64,000 bases of DNA from VMGX01 sp041658885 (GCA_041658885.1 JBAZZJ010000001.1:62001-126000); one strand, 5' to 3'. Positions 8,924-16,510 are shown, counted from the first letter of the stretch. The notes: generated by a model not told the origin, from the letters alone. Made by a program: numbers and translations.

Positions 8924-9280
8924 ATGAAAAAAATATCAACAATTTTAGCAGGTCTATCATTTATGTTTCCAATGGTTTCTCTTGCCGCTACTGGAGGAAC
9001 TGACTTAACGAGTCTTATTTTAAAGGTTTCTGATTGGATTCAATTATTGACACCTATCGTAATTGCATTGGCACTTTTGTATTTCTTCTACGGCTTGGCA
9101 AGATATATTTTGAATGCTGGCAACGAAGAAAAGAAAGCGGAAGGTAAAAACATAATGATATATGGCATTATCGCCTTGTTTGTTATGGTTTCAGTTTGGG
9201 GTCTTGTAAGTATATTGGTTACTACGCTTGGTATAACAACAGGAGGAACAGAAAATTTGCCATTCGTAACAACGCCATAG
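8924..9280 (+). CDS. Type IV secretion pilin-like membrane protein, copy 4
   Basis: 118 residues from ATG 8924; a GTG at 8885 would add 13 unlikely residues. Signal peptide (VSLAA at about 21), then two helices (about 38-60 and 78-101) with the loop AGNEEKKAEGKNIM. Closest to copies 3 and 5 in the loop and the second helix (MVSVWGLVS). The stop is followed after 9 nt by copy 5. Confidence 0.74.
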   Translation: MKKISTILAGLSFMFPMVSLAATGGTDLTSLILKVSDWIQLLTPIVIALALLYFFYGLARYILNAGNEEKKAEGKNIMIYGIIALFVMVSVWGLVSILVTTLGITTGGTENLPFVTTP

Positions 9281-9289
9281 TAATTTATT

Positions 9290-9526
9290 ATGAATGTTCT
9301 ATTGGGTAAAATAAATGACCAGATAGTAAATCCAGCAATACTTCTTTTATTTGTGTTGGCTCTTTTATATTTTATTTGGGGAGTAACCCAATATGTTATA
9401 AAAGCAGATAGTGACGAAATAAGAACGCAAGGGAAACAACACATGGTATGGGGAATAGTTGGGATGTTTATTATGGTCGCTGTTTATGGAATTATAGCCA
9501 TAATCGAAAACACAATAGGAGCATAA
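9290..9526 (+). CDS. Type IV secretion pilin-like membrane protein, copy 5, without signal peptide
   Basis: 78 residues: the two helices and central loop (ADSDEIRTQGKQHM) of the family but no N-terminal signal region. Its WGIVGMFIMVAVYGI helix matches copy 4. The missing leader suggests either a truncated paralogue or a form inserted without processing. It ends the array; a hairpin pair follows. Confidence 0.7.
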   Translation: MNVLLGKINDQIVNPAILLLFVLALLYFIWGVTQYVIKADSDEIRTQGKQHMVWGIVGMFIMVAVYGIIAIIENTIGA

Positions 9527-9586
9527 TAAAATCAGCGGTTTCACCGCTGGAAGACAATAATTGAGAATTTAAATTCAGAATTTAAA

Positions 9587-9631
9587 AAATAATCTCTCTC
9601 TGTTGTTAAAAGACAAGGAGGGGTTATTTTT
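9587..9631 (+). terminator. Hairpin after the pilin array
   Basis: AAATAATCTCTC pairs imperfectly with GGAGGGGTTATTT and runs into TTTTT. It probably ends the pilin transcript. A smaller hairpin, CAGCGGTTTCACCGCTG at 9533-9549, lies before it without a T run. Confidence 0.5.
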
Positions 9632-9640
9632 GTGTGTGAG

Positions 9641-9680
9641 CTAAGACATATAGCGTTTGCCAATGTTAATAAAAAAATAT
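9641..9680. repeat. Direct repeat CTAAGACATATAGCGTTTGC, copy 1
   Basis: The repeat continues after the 20-nt core as CAATGTTAATAAAAAAATATT. Copies 2 (9730) and 3 (15851) are in the same orientation. The downstream AAAAATATT is shared with copy 3. Confidence 0.9.
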
Positions 9681-9729
9681 TATATCAAAAAATCTTACAT
9701 TTATAATATACATATAATATATATTATAC

Positions 9730-9765
9730 CTAAGACATATAGCGTTTGCCAATGCTAATAAAAAC
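9730..9765. repeat. Direct repeat CTAAGACATATAGCGTTTGC, copy 2 (left edge of the island)
   Basis: Core identical to copies 1 and 3; preceded by ATATTATAC as in copy 3 (ATATTATATA). From here base composition changes sharply to GC-richer sequence. Confidence 0.9.
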
Positions 9766-10144
9766 GAAAAATAAAAATTTGTCAGCAAAATCGCTCCATA
9801 TTCTTAATTCCGAACAAGTTACTACTGGTGCTCTAATCATACACTTTGCACGAACCTTTTTGAGCGGAAATTGAACGAAAACGAATGAATCAGTCCCGCC
9901 ACCGCCTCGCAGAGCCTCGGCGGACACCAAAGAAAAATGTTCCTTGCTTTTCGGATTTGCGCGCGCAGGATTTTTTCTTCTAAAAGGAAAAGAATATTTT
10001 TCTGCGGGTCTCTGCCCTAAATACTTCGGGCAGTGCGTGGGGCTTCAATGCGGACTCGGCTGATTTCCCGCCCGCTCTAATTCTCACATACTGGGTCTGG
10101 GGGGGGGAATGCGGGCGGGGTTCGCTTTGTTTTTTTCGGCGGGG
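9766..10144. other. Non-coding, GC-rich stretch at the left of the island
   Basis: No convincing gene on either strand. It holds a CTGCCC/GGGCAG hairpin near 10012-10033, a long CCCGCCCGC/GCGGGCGGG arm pair at about 10068-10129 and a run of nine G. The composition differs strongly from the AT-rich genome around it, so it probably arrived with the genes that follow. Confidence 0.5.
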
Positions 10145-10156
10145 TTTGCATTAAGT

Positions 10157-10174
10157 TATTAGAATATGCTAATA
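10157..10174. promoter_or_regulatory. Probable ArsR operator overlapping the promoter
   Basis: TATTAG-AATATG-CTAATA is an 18-bp inverted repeat with perfect 6-bp arms. It lies between a possible -35 TTGCAT (10146) and overlaps a possible -10 TAATAT (10170). Such symmetric AT-rich sites are typical ArsR-family operators, so autoregulation is likely. The predicted transcript would begin at or near the ATG at 10182, that is, be leaderless. Confidence 0.6.
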
Positions 10175-10181
10175 TCTACAT

Positions 10182-10478
10182 ATGACAGATTTATGCAGAG
10201 AAATGGAAAGGTTTGGTAAGGGTATCGGGAGCGTGCCGCGCTATCGCATTGTGGAAGCGCTTTTCTCAGGATCTAAAACAGTAAGTGAGCTTGCCGGGAA
10301 AACAAAACTGTCTCAACCCCTCGTATCTCAACACCTGCGCGTTCTTAAAGAAACTGGCTTGGTGCAAGATGAACGACAAGGGCAGGAAGTAAGGTATACG
10401 CTCAATACCGAACACACCATCCGCCTGCTCAAGCGTCTTGCCGAGGAGCTTAGACCAAAGAAAAAAGCCAAAAAGTAG
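10182..10478 (+). CDS. ArsR-family transcriptional regulator
   Basis: 98 residues forming one winged helix-turn-helix: residues 18-80 with recognition-helix region QPLVSQHLRVLKETGLV and a wing (QGQEVRYTL). No CxC metal site is visible, so the inducer is probably not a metal bound in the classical ArsR way. It is the first gene of a pair with an FMN reductase and likely controls it through the inverted repeat upstream. Codon usage is GC-richer than in the flanking genome. Confidence 0.85.
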   Translation: MTDLCREMERFGKGIGSVPRYRIVEALFSGSKTVSELAGKTKLSQPLVSQHLRVLKETGLVQDERQGQEVRYTLNTEHTIRLLKRLAEELRPKKKAKK

Positions 10479-10513
10479 CCTGTGAGATTTATTAAATTAA
10501 TTTATTACAACTT

Positions 10514-11104
10514 ATGAAAAACACTACATCACTCAACATCAAAGTAATAGCAGGTAGCACTCGCGAGGGCCGTTTTAGCAACAAGGCCGCCGCGTGGATC
10601 GCTGAAGAAATCAAGAAACAGGAAGGAGTCGCGGTTGAGGTGCTGGATTTGCGCGACTACGATATGCCGTTTTTCAACGAGCCGATGAGCCCGTCATTCA
10701 AACAAGAACCTTACAAAAACGAAGCAGTCGCGCGTTTCACCAAAAAAATAGAGGAAGGAGAAGCCTTTGTGATTGTTACGCCAGAATATAATCACGGCAC
10801 TTCCGGCGTACTCAAAAACGCGCTTGATTGGGTATATCCGGAATGGAATAACAAGCCAGTTGCTTTCGTAAGTTATGGCGGTGTCGGTGGGGCGCGCGCC
10901 ATAGAGCAACTGCGCCTTAACGCCATTGAGCTTCAGATGGCTCCGATCAGAAACTCTGTACACATTCCCGGCGAGCAGTATTTCCAAGTACTATTCGGCA
11001 AAATAGACGCTAAAGAACTTTTTGCCTCTGTCTCAAAGCAGGCCGAGGACATGATTACACAGCTTTTGTGGTGGACTCGCTCTTTGAAAAACGCCCGCGG
11101 CTAG
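10514..11104 (+). CDS. NAD(P)H-dependent FMN reductase
   Basis: 196 residues with the flavodoxin-like fold of SsuE/ChrR-type reductases: the phosphate loop GSTREGRFSNK (about residues 13-23), the TPEYNHGTSGVLKNALDW block (about 93-110) and SYGGVGGARA. It would reduce FMN or quinones with NAD(P)H in the cytoplasm, often as redox defence. It lies 35 nt after the ArsR gene and shares its GC-rich codon use, so both were probably acquired together. Confidence 0.9.
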   Translation: MKNTTSLNIKVIAGSTREGRFSNKAAAWIAEEIKKQEGVAVEVLDLRDYDMPFFNEPMSPSFKQEPYKNEAVARFTKKIEEGEAFVIVTPEYNHGTSGVLKNALDWVYPEWNNKPVAFVSYGGVGGARAIEQLRLNAIELQMAPIRNSVHIPGEQYFQVLFGKIDAKELFASVSKQAEDMITQLLWWTRSLKNARG

Positions 11105-11107
11105 ATA

Positions 11108-11156
11108 CAAAAATAAAATTCTCCACACGGTCTCCATTGCGGAGGATTTTATTTTT
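11108..11156. terminator. Bidirectional terminator
   Basis: AAAAATAAAATTCTCC pairs with GGAGGATTTTATTTTT. The T-rich arm serves the reductase on the plus strand, and the A-rich arm serves the small convergent gene on the minus strand, whose stop codon lies in the right arm. Confidence 0.7.
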
Positions 11157-11292
11157 CCGCGTGAGCAATAATTTCTAAATTACAGCTGTGATATTTAAGG
11201 CACCACGCCTCGCATTTTTCTGTCCATTCCTCGTTCTTATATTTTAAATGACACTCCGGGCATTCATAAAGTTTTTGTTCGTTTTCTTCCAT
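11149..11292 (-). CDS. Small zinc-ribbon-like protein, 47 residues
   Basis: The minus-strand frame starts at ATG 11292 and ends at TAA 11149. The product begins MEENEQKLYECPECHLKY and contains CPEC (residues 11-14), CEAWC (27-31) and HSC (35-37): six Cys and His residues arranged as a metal-binding knuckle pair. I remember similar CPECGLxY/CExWC small proteins in Patescibacteria and archaea, but not their role. It is convergent with the FMN reductase; a strong hairpin at 11369-11411 lies 76 nt upstream. Confidence 0.7.
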   Translation of the reverse strand: MEENEQKLYECPECHLKYKNEEWTEKCEAWCLKYHSCNLEIIAHAEK

Positions 11293-11368
11293 GTGTATAT
11301 TTTATAAAGGATTGTGCTAGGCACAAACAAATCTGTATGTGCTTGACCCACCCTTCCATTCGCACACA

Positions 11369-11411
11369 AACCCACGCCGTTTTTAGGAGATATTATAAAA
11401 CGGCGTGGGTT
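11369..11411. terminator. Strong GC-rich hairpin
   Basis: AACCCACGCCGTTTT pairs perfectly with AAAACGGCGTGGGTT around the loop AGGAGATATTAT. It lies downstream of the DUF5667 gene read on the minus strand and upstream of the small zinc protein, so it is most likely the terminator of the former. The loop carries AGGAGA. Confidence 0.6.
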
Positions 11412-11477
11412 GCTCCCAAATTAAGAAACGATTTCAAATTTTTAGCGACAAATTATTCTTAGCTTTCAAGGGAGTGT

Positions 11478-12548
11478 CTAGTCGCTCTCTTCTTCGTCAC
11501 CAGCGTCAAGAAGTTGTTCCTCTGCTTTTTGAGTTGCTTCTTCGGCTTTTTCTCGTTCTTTCTCTAAACGCTCGGCATCTTTTTCAGCTTCCTCTTTCAC
11601 TTTTTCGTCTTGCTCCTCTTTTGCCTCTTGCTCTTTTTCTTCCTGCTCTTCCTTAAGTTCCTCCGCCTCCTCTTTCGCTTCTTCTAAATCTTCAATAGCG
11701 TCATCTACGACATCGAGATTTTTCTCGGCTTGTTTGGCCAACCGCTTTGCTTCTGGATAGTTACTGGCGACAAGGGCAGACTTTGCTTGGGCAAGCAAGC
11801 TGTCAAATTTACCGAATGCTTCGGCTGGCACTGCAATATCTTCTTCGGCGACTTCGTCTAATACTTCTTGTTTCTCTTTTTCAGCTTCCCGAATTGCTTT
11901 CTCTGCTTCTTCTTTTACTTCCATTTCTTCTTCAATACGTTCTTCTTCTTGTTCTAACGCTTCTTCCGCTTCCTCTTCTTTTAATTCAAGGAGTTCTTTT
12001 TGAGCTTTTATCTGTCCCAGCTGTTGAACCAATTTTTCAACTTGGGCGGTATCACCCGCTCGTCTTGCCTCAATGATTTTGCCCTTCAATTCTTTTTCTT
12101 GAACTTCAAGGGTGCGCTTTTCTGCTTTGAATGCTTGCTCAAGAGCTGTTTTCGGAGCATCAAACTCATCATCCAGTTCTTTTGCAAACTGGCTTACGTC
12201 CTTGCCTTTTGCTTTTTGGTCTACAACTATTGTTGCGGCATTGGCAAGATGCGCCTGAAGGCGGCCTTGCGCTACTTCAAGACCCTTGGCTTCTACACCC
12301 TTTGTTTCCAAGATGACTTTTATCTCGGCGATCCGTTCTGCGGCGAAAGTAATCTGGAGATGAGCTTTGCCTTCTGGATTAAAAGTGAAAAACTCGCGCA
12401 GGGCTTCGCTAAATTTATCGAGAAAATAGAAATTGCTTTCGGGAGTTAGGCCAGCCGAAGGAAGTACAGCTTGTTGACTCTGTGCGAACGCCACACCGGA
12501 GAACATAAACACTCCGAGCATAGCAACCACGATAATTTTTTTATTCAT
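11478..12548 (-). CDS. Secreted coiled-coil protein with a DUF5667-like domain
   Basis: 356 residues: signal peptide cleaved near VAFAQS (residue 22-23), then LTPESNFYFLDKFSEALREFF (about 34-55), the opening of DUF5667 domains, which are common in Patescibacteria and Actinobacteria. From about residue 130 it is a very long Glu/Lys/Ala-rich coiled coil to the end. It is probably exported and either structural or adhesive; the family function is unknown. Codon use is GC-richer than the genome background. Confidence 0.8.
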   Translation of the reverse strand: MNKKIIVVAMLGVFMFSGVAFAQSQQAVLPSAGLTPESNFYFLDKFSEALREFFTFNPEGKAHLQITFAAERIAEIKVILETKGVEAKGLEVAQGRLQAHLANAATIVVDQKAKGKDVSQFAKELDDEFDAPKTALEQAFKAEKRTLEVQEKELKGKIIEARRAGDTAQVEKLVQQLGQIKAQKELLELKEEEAEEALEQEEERIEEEMEVKEEAEKAIREAEKEKQEVLDEVAEEDIAVPAEAFGKFDSLLAQAKSALVASNYPEAKRLAKQAEKNLDVVDDAIEDLEEAKEEAEELKEEQEEKEQEAKEEQDEKVKEEAEKDAERLEKEREKAEEATQKAEEQLLDAGDEEESD

Positions 12549-12639
12549 ATGGTCATTATATCATAATTTATTTTATGTGTGTTCCCCAATTCCGTAATGA
12601 GTTAGGACACTCTTGTAAAATAAGTAGAATAAGAATTCT

Positions 12640-13068
12640 ATGAAAAACAAAGGAGATTTAACTCGCGTAGAGCGATTTGAGATTAGAATATTATTAGATA
12701 AGGGATATACAATAAGGTCGATAGCTAAATCAATGGATAGAGGCAAAAGTACTATATCGTATGAAATAAAACACAATAGTGTTAAAGAAGTATATGACCC
12801 AATAAAAGCACACAATAAAGCAAGATTAAGAAAGAGAATGAGGAGACTTCAATATTCTAAGATAGAATATTATCCGAGTCTAAAGAAGTTTATTATTGAA
12901 AAATTAAGAAAAGGATGGAGTCCTGATGAAATAGCTGGATACCTGAGACCGCGTAAGAGAGAATGTGGTTGGTTTGTATCCAAAACTGCAATATATGATT
13001 GGTTAAGAACTTCAAGAGGAGAAAGATATTGCAAGTACTTATATAATAATTCAAGCGTCATTGGGTGA
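12640..13068 (+). pseudogene. IS30-family transposase, N-terminal remnant
   Basis: 142 residues with the N-terminal helix-turn-helix of IS30 transposases (ERFEIRILLDKGYTIRSIAK, then RGKSTISYEIKHN) and the following WSPDEIAGYLR segment. The frame stops at residue 142, whereas full-length members have about 320-380 residues; the whole DDE catalytic core is missing. No terminal inverted repeats could be paired. It is a broken insertion sequence inside the acquired island. Confidence 0.85.
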
Positions 13069-13108
13069 GGTGTAAAAACACCTCGCTTTTGGCGAAATTC
13101 GGGCGGGC

Positions 13109-13678
13109 TCATTTCTTAACATAGACAAACAACGTTTCAAAATCCGGAGTCTTAGAAATTTTCGGATAGGTAATAATTTTCTCAACCGGTTGCCAATCTT
13201 GAAAATGTGATGTATTTGTTATAATCACTGCGTCTTGTTTTAGTTCTTTTTGCAATTTCTTTTCGAGAATTGGCATTAAATCGTACCACAAATAGGTGTA
13301 TACCACATCGGCATTATGAAAATCAGTTTTGAAAATATCTCTTGTTTGAAAATGCACTTTGCGCCTCAAAATTTTACTTTTTAGTTTGGCAGAGAAAATC
13401 CGCACGGCGCTGTTATCTATGCCATAAATATCAAGGCGCGGCAAAATCTTTTTTAATCTTAATGACAAGGTGCCGCGAGCACAGCCCAAATCGTAAAAAG
13501 TTTTAGCATCTGACTTATATTTTTGTATTGTTGTTGCCAATGCTCTCGTTGCTCGTCTACTTGTAGGCAAGTCGTGTCCTCTAATCAAAGAGTCGATTGC
13601 AAAAATAAGAAATAGCGGCATTGCTATTACAAGAAAACCTAAAATGAGAAAAAGCAAAATGTAAGTTAAAAAAATCAT
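13109..13678 (-). CDS. Membrane-anchored class I methyltransferase, FAM173-like
   Basis: 189 residues: one N-terminal membrane helix (about 3-28), then a SAM-binding fold with FYDLGCARGTLS (about 61-72), GIDNSAVRIFSAKLKS, DIFKTDF and VVYTYLW. This series resembles the FAM173 family, whose eukaryotic members methylate lysine in mitochondrial proteins. Bacterial substrates are unknown. The start ATG overlaps the stop of the ATP-grasp gene by 4 nt (ATGA), so the two are translationally coupled. Confidence 0.78.
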   Translation of the reverse strand: MIFLTYILLFLILGFLVIAMPLFLIFAIDSLIRGHDLPTSRRATRALATTIQKYKSDAKTFYDLGCARGTLSLRLKKILPRLDIYGIDNSAVRIFSAKLKSKILRRKVHFQTRDIFKTDFHNADVVYTYLWYDLMPILEKKLQKELKQDAVIITNTSHFQDWQPVEKIITYPKISKTPDFETLFVYVKK

Positions 13679-14865
13679 AGATAGTATTTAAAAAATAAAT
13701 CAACAAGAGCATTTGCGACATTTTGCGGCGCACCAGATGATGGGAAATGGTGCATTTCAATACAGGGAGCGCTGTTTAATTCCAATACGGCACAGGTCTG
13801 ATTTTTCCAAGAACGAGAAATGTCTGGCACAAGAAAATCTATGCCGACCAAACGAATATCAAAAAATTTTGCGGTGTTTTTAAATAATTGGATATTATCC
13901 GGATGAACCTTTTCGGTTACCTCAACAAGATCGCCGCCTAATTTAAGAAATGGATTTTTCTGTAAATATACAACCTCATCTTTTTCTAGGACTGTTTGTA
14001 AATTGTAATTCTTTTCCGCAAGGAGTTTCGTTGTTGTATCGTCTATGACAAGTTTATACAAAGTAAATTCTTTTTGGTGTGGCTCGCCTCTGCGCTTGTC
14101 GTCGTTTTTCTTTTCCACTAATCCACTAATTGTTGAATTGCCGTCGCCAACCACGTTTGTTGGTACTTGTTTCACCACGGCGACATAATCAAAATCAACA
14201 ACCGTAGCTCTATAGACAAAAGAATTTTCAACAAACCTTTCAACAACAAACGCCGGTGAATAAACGACTGCTTTATCAATTGCTCGTTGCAAATCCTTTT
14301 TGCTTCGTATATTTGTCGTAACATGTCTTGCCACCGAACCGCCGCGCGGTTTTACAACTAACGGAAAGCCAAGTTCGTCAATTCCATATTTTAATACTCG
14401 TCCCTTCCGCCAAAACCAAAAAGATTTTCCTTCTACAATAGGAAAATTGCCCCTTTTGAGATGATTTTTTGTTCTTTCCTTACAATTTACAAATGAAGCA
14501 TCGTATTTACTAACATGGTTGGCGACAGGTAAACTTTCAAAACGAATTTTCTGGCCGCCTATTTCAGCGCAAAAATGATTAGTGTATCCAACTGGTCCCT
14601 TTGCGGCTTGAAATTTCACTCCTCGCTTTCTTGCCTCCTCAATAAAACAAGCCGAGCGCATTTGAATTTCAGATGACAAAAAATCATCTCTCATTTTTAT
14701 TAGTCCAGTGGCTACAAAAGTTTTTTCAAGCAAGACATCAAAAAAAGATTCAATCTTTTTCGACAACCGCAATCGTGGCATTAACGTACTTATTATTTCA
14801 TCAAGCCAAGTTTGAATGTGATGAGTGGCTGGCAAACCGCAATCTTTGCAATATTTTTTAAACAT
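13675..14865 (-). CDS. ATP-grasp ligase of the cyanophycin synthetase/GshF type
   Basis: 396 residues. The N-terminus carries a possible zinc knuckle (CKDCGLPATHH, residues 6-16). The ATP-grasp core follows: FPLVVKPRGGSVARHV (near 168-183), FVVERFVENSFVYRATVVD, and the metal-binding end VLELNSAPCIEMHHFPSSG. The last motif is like that of CphA-like and glutamate-cysteine ligase ATP-grasp domains. It should join a carboxylate to an amine with ATP; the substrate is not clear. It sits between an XRE regulator (5 nt) and a methyltransferase (overlap), forming a three-gene operon. Confidence 0.8.
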   Translation of the reverse strand: MFKKYCKDCGLPATHHIQTWLDEIISTLMPRLRLSKKIESFFDVLLEKTFVATGLIKMRDDFLSSEIQMRSACFIEEARKRGVKFQAAKGPVGYTNHFCAEIGGQKIRFESLPVANHVSKYDASFVNCKERTKNHLKRGNFPIVEGKSFWFWRKGRVLKYGIDELGFPLVVKPRGGSVARHVTTNIRSKKDLQRAIDKAVVYSPAFVVERFVENSFVYRATVVDFDYVAVVKQVPTNVVGDGNSTISGLVEKKNDDKRRGEPHQKEFTLYKLVIDDTTTKLLAEKNYNLQTVLEKDEVVYLQKNPFLKLGGDLVEVTEKVHPDNIQLFKNTAKFFDIRLVGIDFLVPDISRSWKNQTCAVLELNSAPCIEMHHFPSSGAPQNVANALVDLFFKYYL

Positions 14866-14870
14866 GGTTA

Positions 14871-15059
14871 TTATTTCATTAAATCATCAACGCTAACACC
14901 CAAACCCGTAGCAATTTTCATAACCGTTTGGATTGATGGCTTTGTTATGACATTTGATTCAATCTTGGTAAGTGTTGTATAGGGAATATCGCACTTTCTT
15001 GCAAGAGCGTCCTGTGTCAGTCCTTGCTCTGCTCGAAAGACTTTTATTTTATCCCCAAT
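14871..15059 (-). CDS. XRE-family helix-turn-helix regulator with no standard start codon
   Basis: The HTH_3 domain is complete: IGDKIKVFRAEQGLTQDALA, CDIPYTTLTKIES, then VMKIATGLGVSVDDLMK at the end. The frame continues upstream only through the tRNA-Leu(UAG) gene, without ATG, GTG or TTG after the tRNA end. The best start is ATT at 15059 behind AAGGA; the alternative is a start lost when the gene was placed against the tRNA. The tRNA 3' end is 8 nt upstream, so processing of the tRNA would leave a nearly leaderless mRNA. Likely regulator of the downstream ATP-grasp operon. Confidence 0.65.
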   Translation of the reverse strand: MGDKIKVFRAEQGLTQDALARKCDIPYTTLTKIESNVITKPSIQTVMKIATGLGVSVDDLMK

Positions 15060-15067
15060 TTCCTTAC

Positions 15068-15152
15068 TGGTGCCGGGGAGAGGACTTGAACCCCCACCTC
15101 TTTCGAGACTACGTCCTAAGCGTAGCGCGTCTACCAATTTCGCCACCCCGGC
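15068..15152 (-). tRNA. tRNA-Leu (UAG)
   Basis: GCCGGGG/CCCCGGC acceptor stem, class II long variable arm (CTCGAAAGAGG), anticodon stem CTACG/CGTAG with loop CTTAGGA giving anticodon UAG. The 3' CCA is encoded (GGCACCA). It is followed directly by the XRE gene and preceded after 21 nt by an endonuclease gene. Confidence 0.93.
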
Positions 15153-15173
15153 ATCTTTAAAATATTTGAATAT

Positions 15174-15806
15174 TCATTTATATAAAAATTCTTTGCCAAT
15201 TTTATATTTTCTTTCCAAATATTCATAATCACCATTATAATACATGAAATTTAATAATTTAATAGAGTCTTTCTTTGCATAATTGAGAACAAAAACTGAC
15301 TTATCATCAGAAATCCATCCACCAGTTGTCTTTATGTGTTTATAAATTTCGTTATCCACCCATTCAAGAAAATTTAAACTTCCGGAGGCCAACCTTATTT
15401 TTAATTGTGGTTGATTACTTTCTGGATGATAACTTATGCTTATATTTCCATCACCGTCTATACATCCTCTCAAAAAGTCTGCAAAATATTTTTTTGGGAT
15501 GTTTATTTTAGATAAAATTTTGGATTTTGCCGGTGTTAACCCTATAGACATTAAAAAATTATAAAAATTAATGTCTCCGAATTGTACAACAAAATATTTC
15601 TTTTCTTTACTATATTCTCGTGTTTTTTTGCCTATCTTATTTTTTATACCAAGACATTTTTTAAAAGATATTATTAATTTTTTATCTTTTGAAGTCATAT
15701 TCAAATGTCTATTATCTGGAGATAAATTGCCATCAGTTGTAATCAAACCGATAGCATAAGCAAAATTTGGACTCCATTTTATTTTTACCTTATTTAATCT
15801 TCTCAT
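15174..15806 (-). CDS. LAGLIDADG-type homing endonuclease, free-standing
   Basis: 210 residues with two LAGLIDADG-like helices: AIGLITTDGNLS (about residues 18-29) and FLRGCIDGDGNIS (about 111-123), each carrying the catalytic acidic residue. That is the monomeric two-motif form. There is no recognisable intron or intein host around it; instead it lies 21 nt 5' of tRNA-Leu(UAG) on the same strand. It is AT-rich like the genome. It sits at the right edge of the island, 45 nt from the direct repeat copy 3. Confidence 0.85.
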   Translation of the reverse strand: MRRLNKVKIKWSPNFAYAIGLITTDGNLSPDNRHLNMTSKDKKLIISFKKCLGIKNKIGKKTREYSKEKKYFVVQFGDINFYNFLMSIGLTPAKSKILSKINIPKKYFADFLRGCIDGDGNISISYHPESNQPQLKIRLASGSLNFLEWVDNEIYKHIKTTGGWISDDKSVFVLNYAKKDSIKLLNFMYYNGDYEYLERKYKIGKEFLYK

Positions 15807-15850
15807 AAGATTATAAAAAATTATTTTTATTTATATTCTTATATTATATA

Positions 15851-15886
15851 CTAAGACATATAGCGTTTGCCAATATTAATAAAAAA
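15851..15886. repeat. Direct repeat CTAAGACATATAGCGTTTGC, copy 3 (right edge of the island)
   Basis: Same 24-nt core as copies 1 and 2, followed by ATTAATAAAAAATATT and preceded by ATATTATATA. With copy 2 it brackets 9766-15850. Confidence 0.9.
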
Positions 15887-15954
15887 TATTTTAGAAATAA
15901 AATTTTAATTTAATAGCCAATCTATTTTTTCACATTTTTTCACACGCTCGTTTG

Positions 15955-16027
15955 TCCGCCCAGTAGGATTTGAACCTACGACCGTTTGCTTAAGAGGCAA
16001 CTGCTCTACCAGCTGAGCTATGGGCGG
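15955..16027 (-). tRNA. tRNA-Lys (CUU)
   Basis: CCGCCCA/TGGGCGG acceptor, D arm GCTC-GAGC, anticodon loop CTCTTAA (anticodon CUU), T arm GTAGG-TTCAAAT-CCTAC. The outermost anticodon-stem pair is G-A. CCA is not encoded. Confidence 0.9.
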
Positions 16028-16150
16028 ATGTAAAAAATTTAAAATTGAAAAATCAAAATGCAAAATTAAGATCAAAAATGCAAATAAATTTGCTTTCTCC
16101 CCAAAATCATTAAACTATTGATTATTAAATTGCTAACAATTTTCTTACTG

Positions 16151-16509
16151 GTGCCCGGGGCGGGAATGTCGCAGTGCTCCCCCGTGATTTTTTTGTCTCA
16201 CAAGCTCGACATAAAAAATCATTCGATTCCCGACGAAAGTAAATAAATTTACTTTCTCCCCAATCACTTTGTGCCCGGGGCGGGAATGTCGCAGTGCTCC
16301 CCCGTGATTTTTTTGTCTCACAAGCTCGACATAAAAAATCATTCGATTCCCGACGAAAGTAAATAAATTTACTTTCTCCCCAATCACTTTGTGCCCGGGG
16401 CGGGAATGTCGCAGTGCTCCCCCGTGATTTTTTGTCTCGCAAGCTCGACATAAAAAATCATTCGATTCCCGACGAAAGTAAATAAATTTACTTTCTCCCC
16501 AATCACTTT
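16151..16509. repeat. Tandem array of three 120-bp units ending in tRNA-Leu(UAA) 3' sequence
   Basis: Units start at 16151, 16271 and 16391 (120, 120 and 119 bp). On the minus strand each unit downstream of the tRNA ends with a 17-nt copy of the tRNA 3' end (ATTCCCGCCCCGGGCAC). Inside each is a perfect GAAAGTAAATTTATTTACTTTC palindrome (22 nt with its ends) and an inverted T-arm-like GGGAATCGAATGA. The tRNA itself lacks an encoded CCA, but the last unit ends with ACCA at 16148-16151, which marks the original tRNA 3' end. Units 1 and 2 are nearly identical; unit 3 has one base deleted in a T run and CGC in place of CAC. Confidence 0.95.
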
Positions 16510-16510
16510 G

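Noticed and set aside
9641..9765. dif/Xer site identity for the CTAAGACATATAGCGTTTGC repeat
   Set aside because: The core is not a clear pair of 11-bp arms around a 6-bp spacer, and similarity to the known dif consensus is too weak to call.
11405..12449. Leu/Phe-rich plus-strand frames opposite the DUF5667 gene
   Set aside because: They mirror the Glu/Lys codons of the coiled coil on the other strand.
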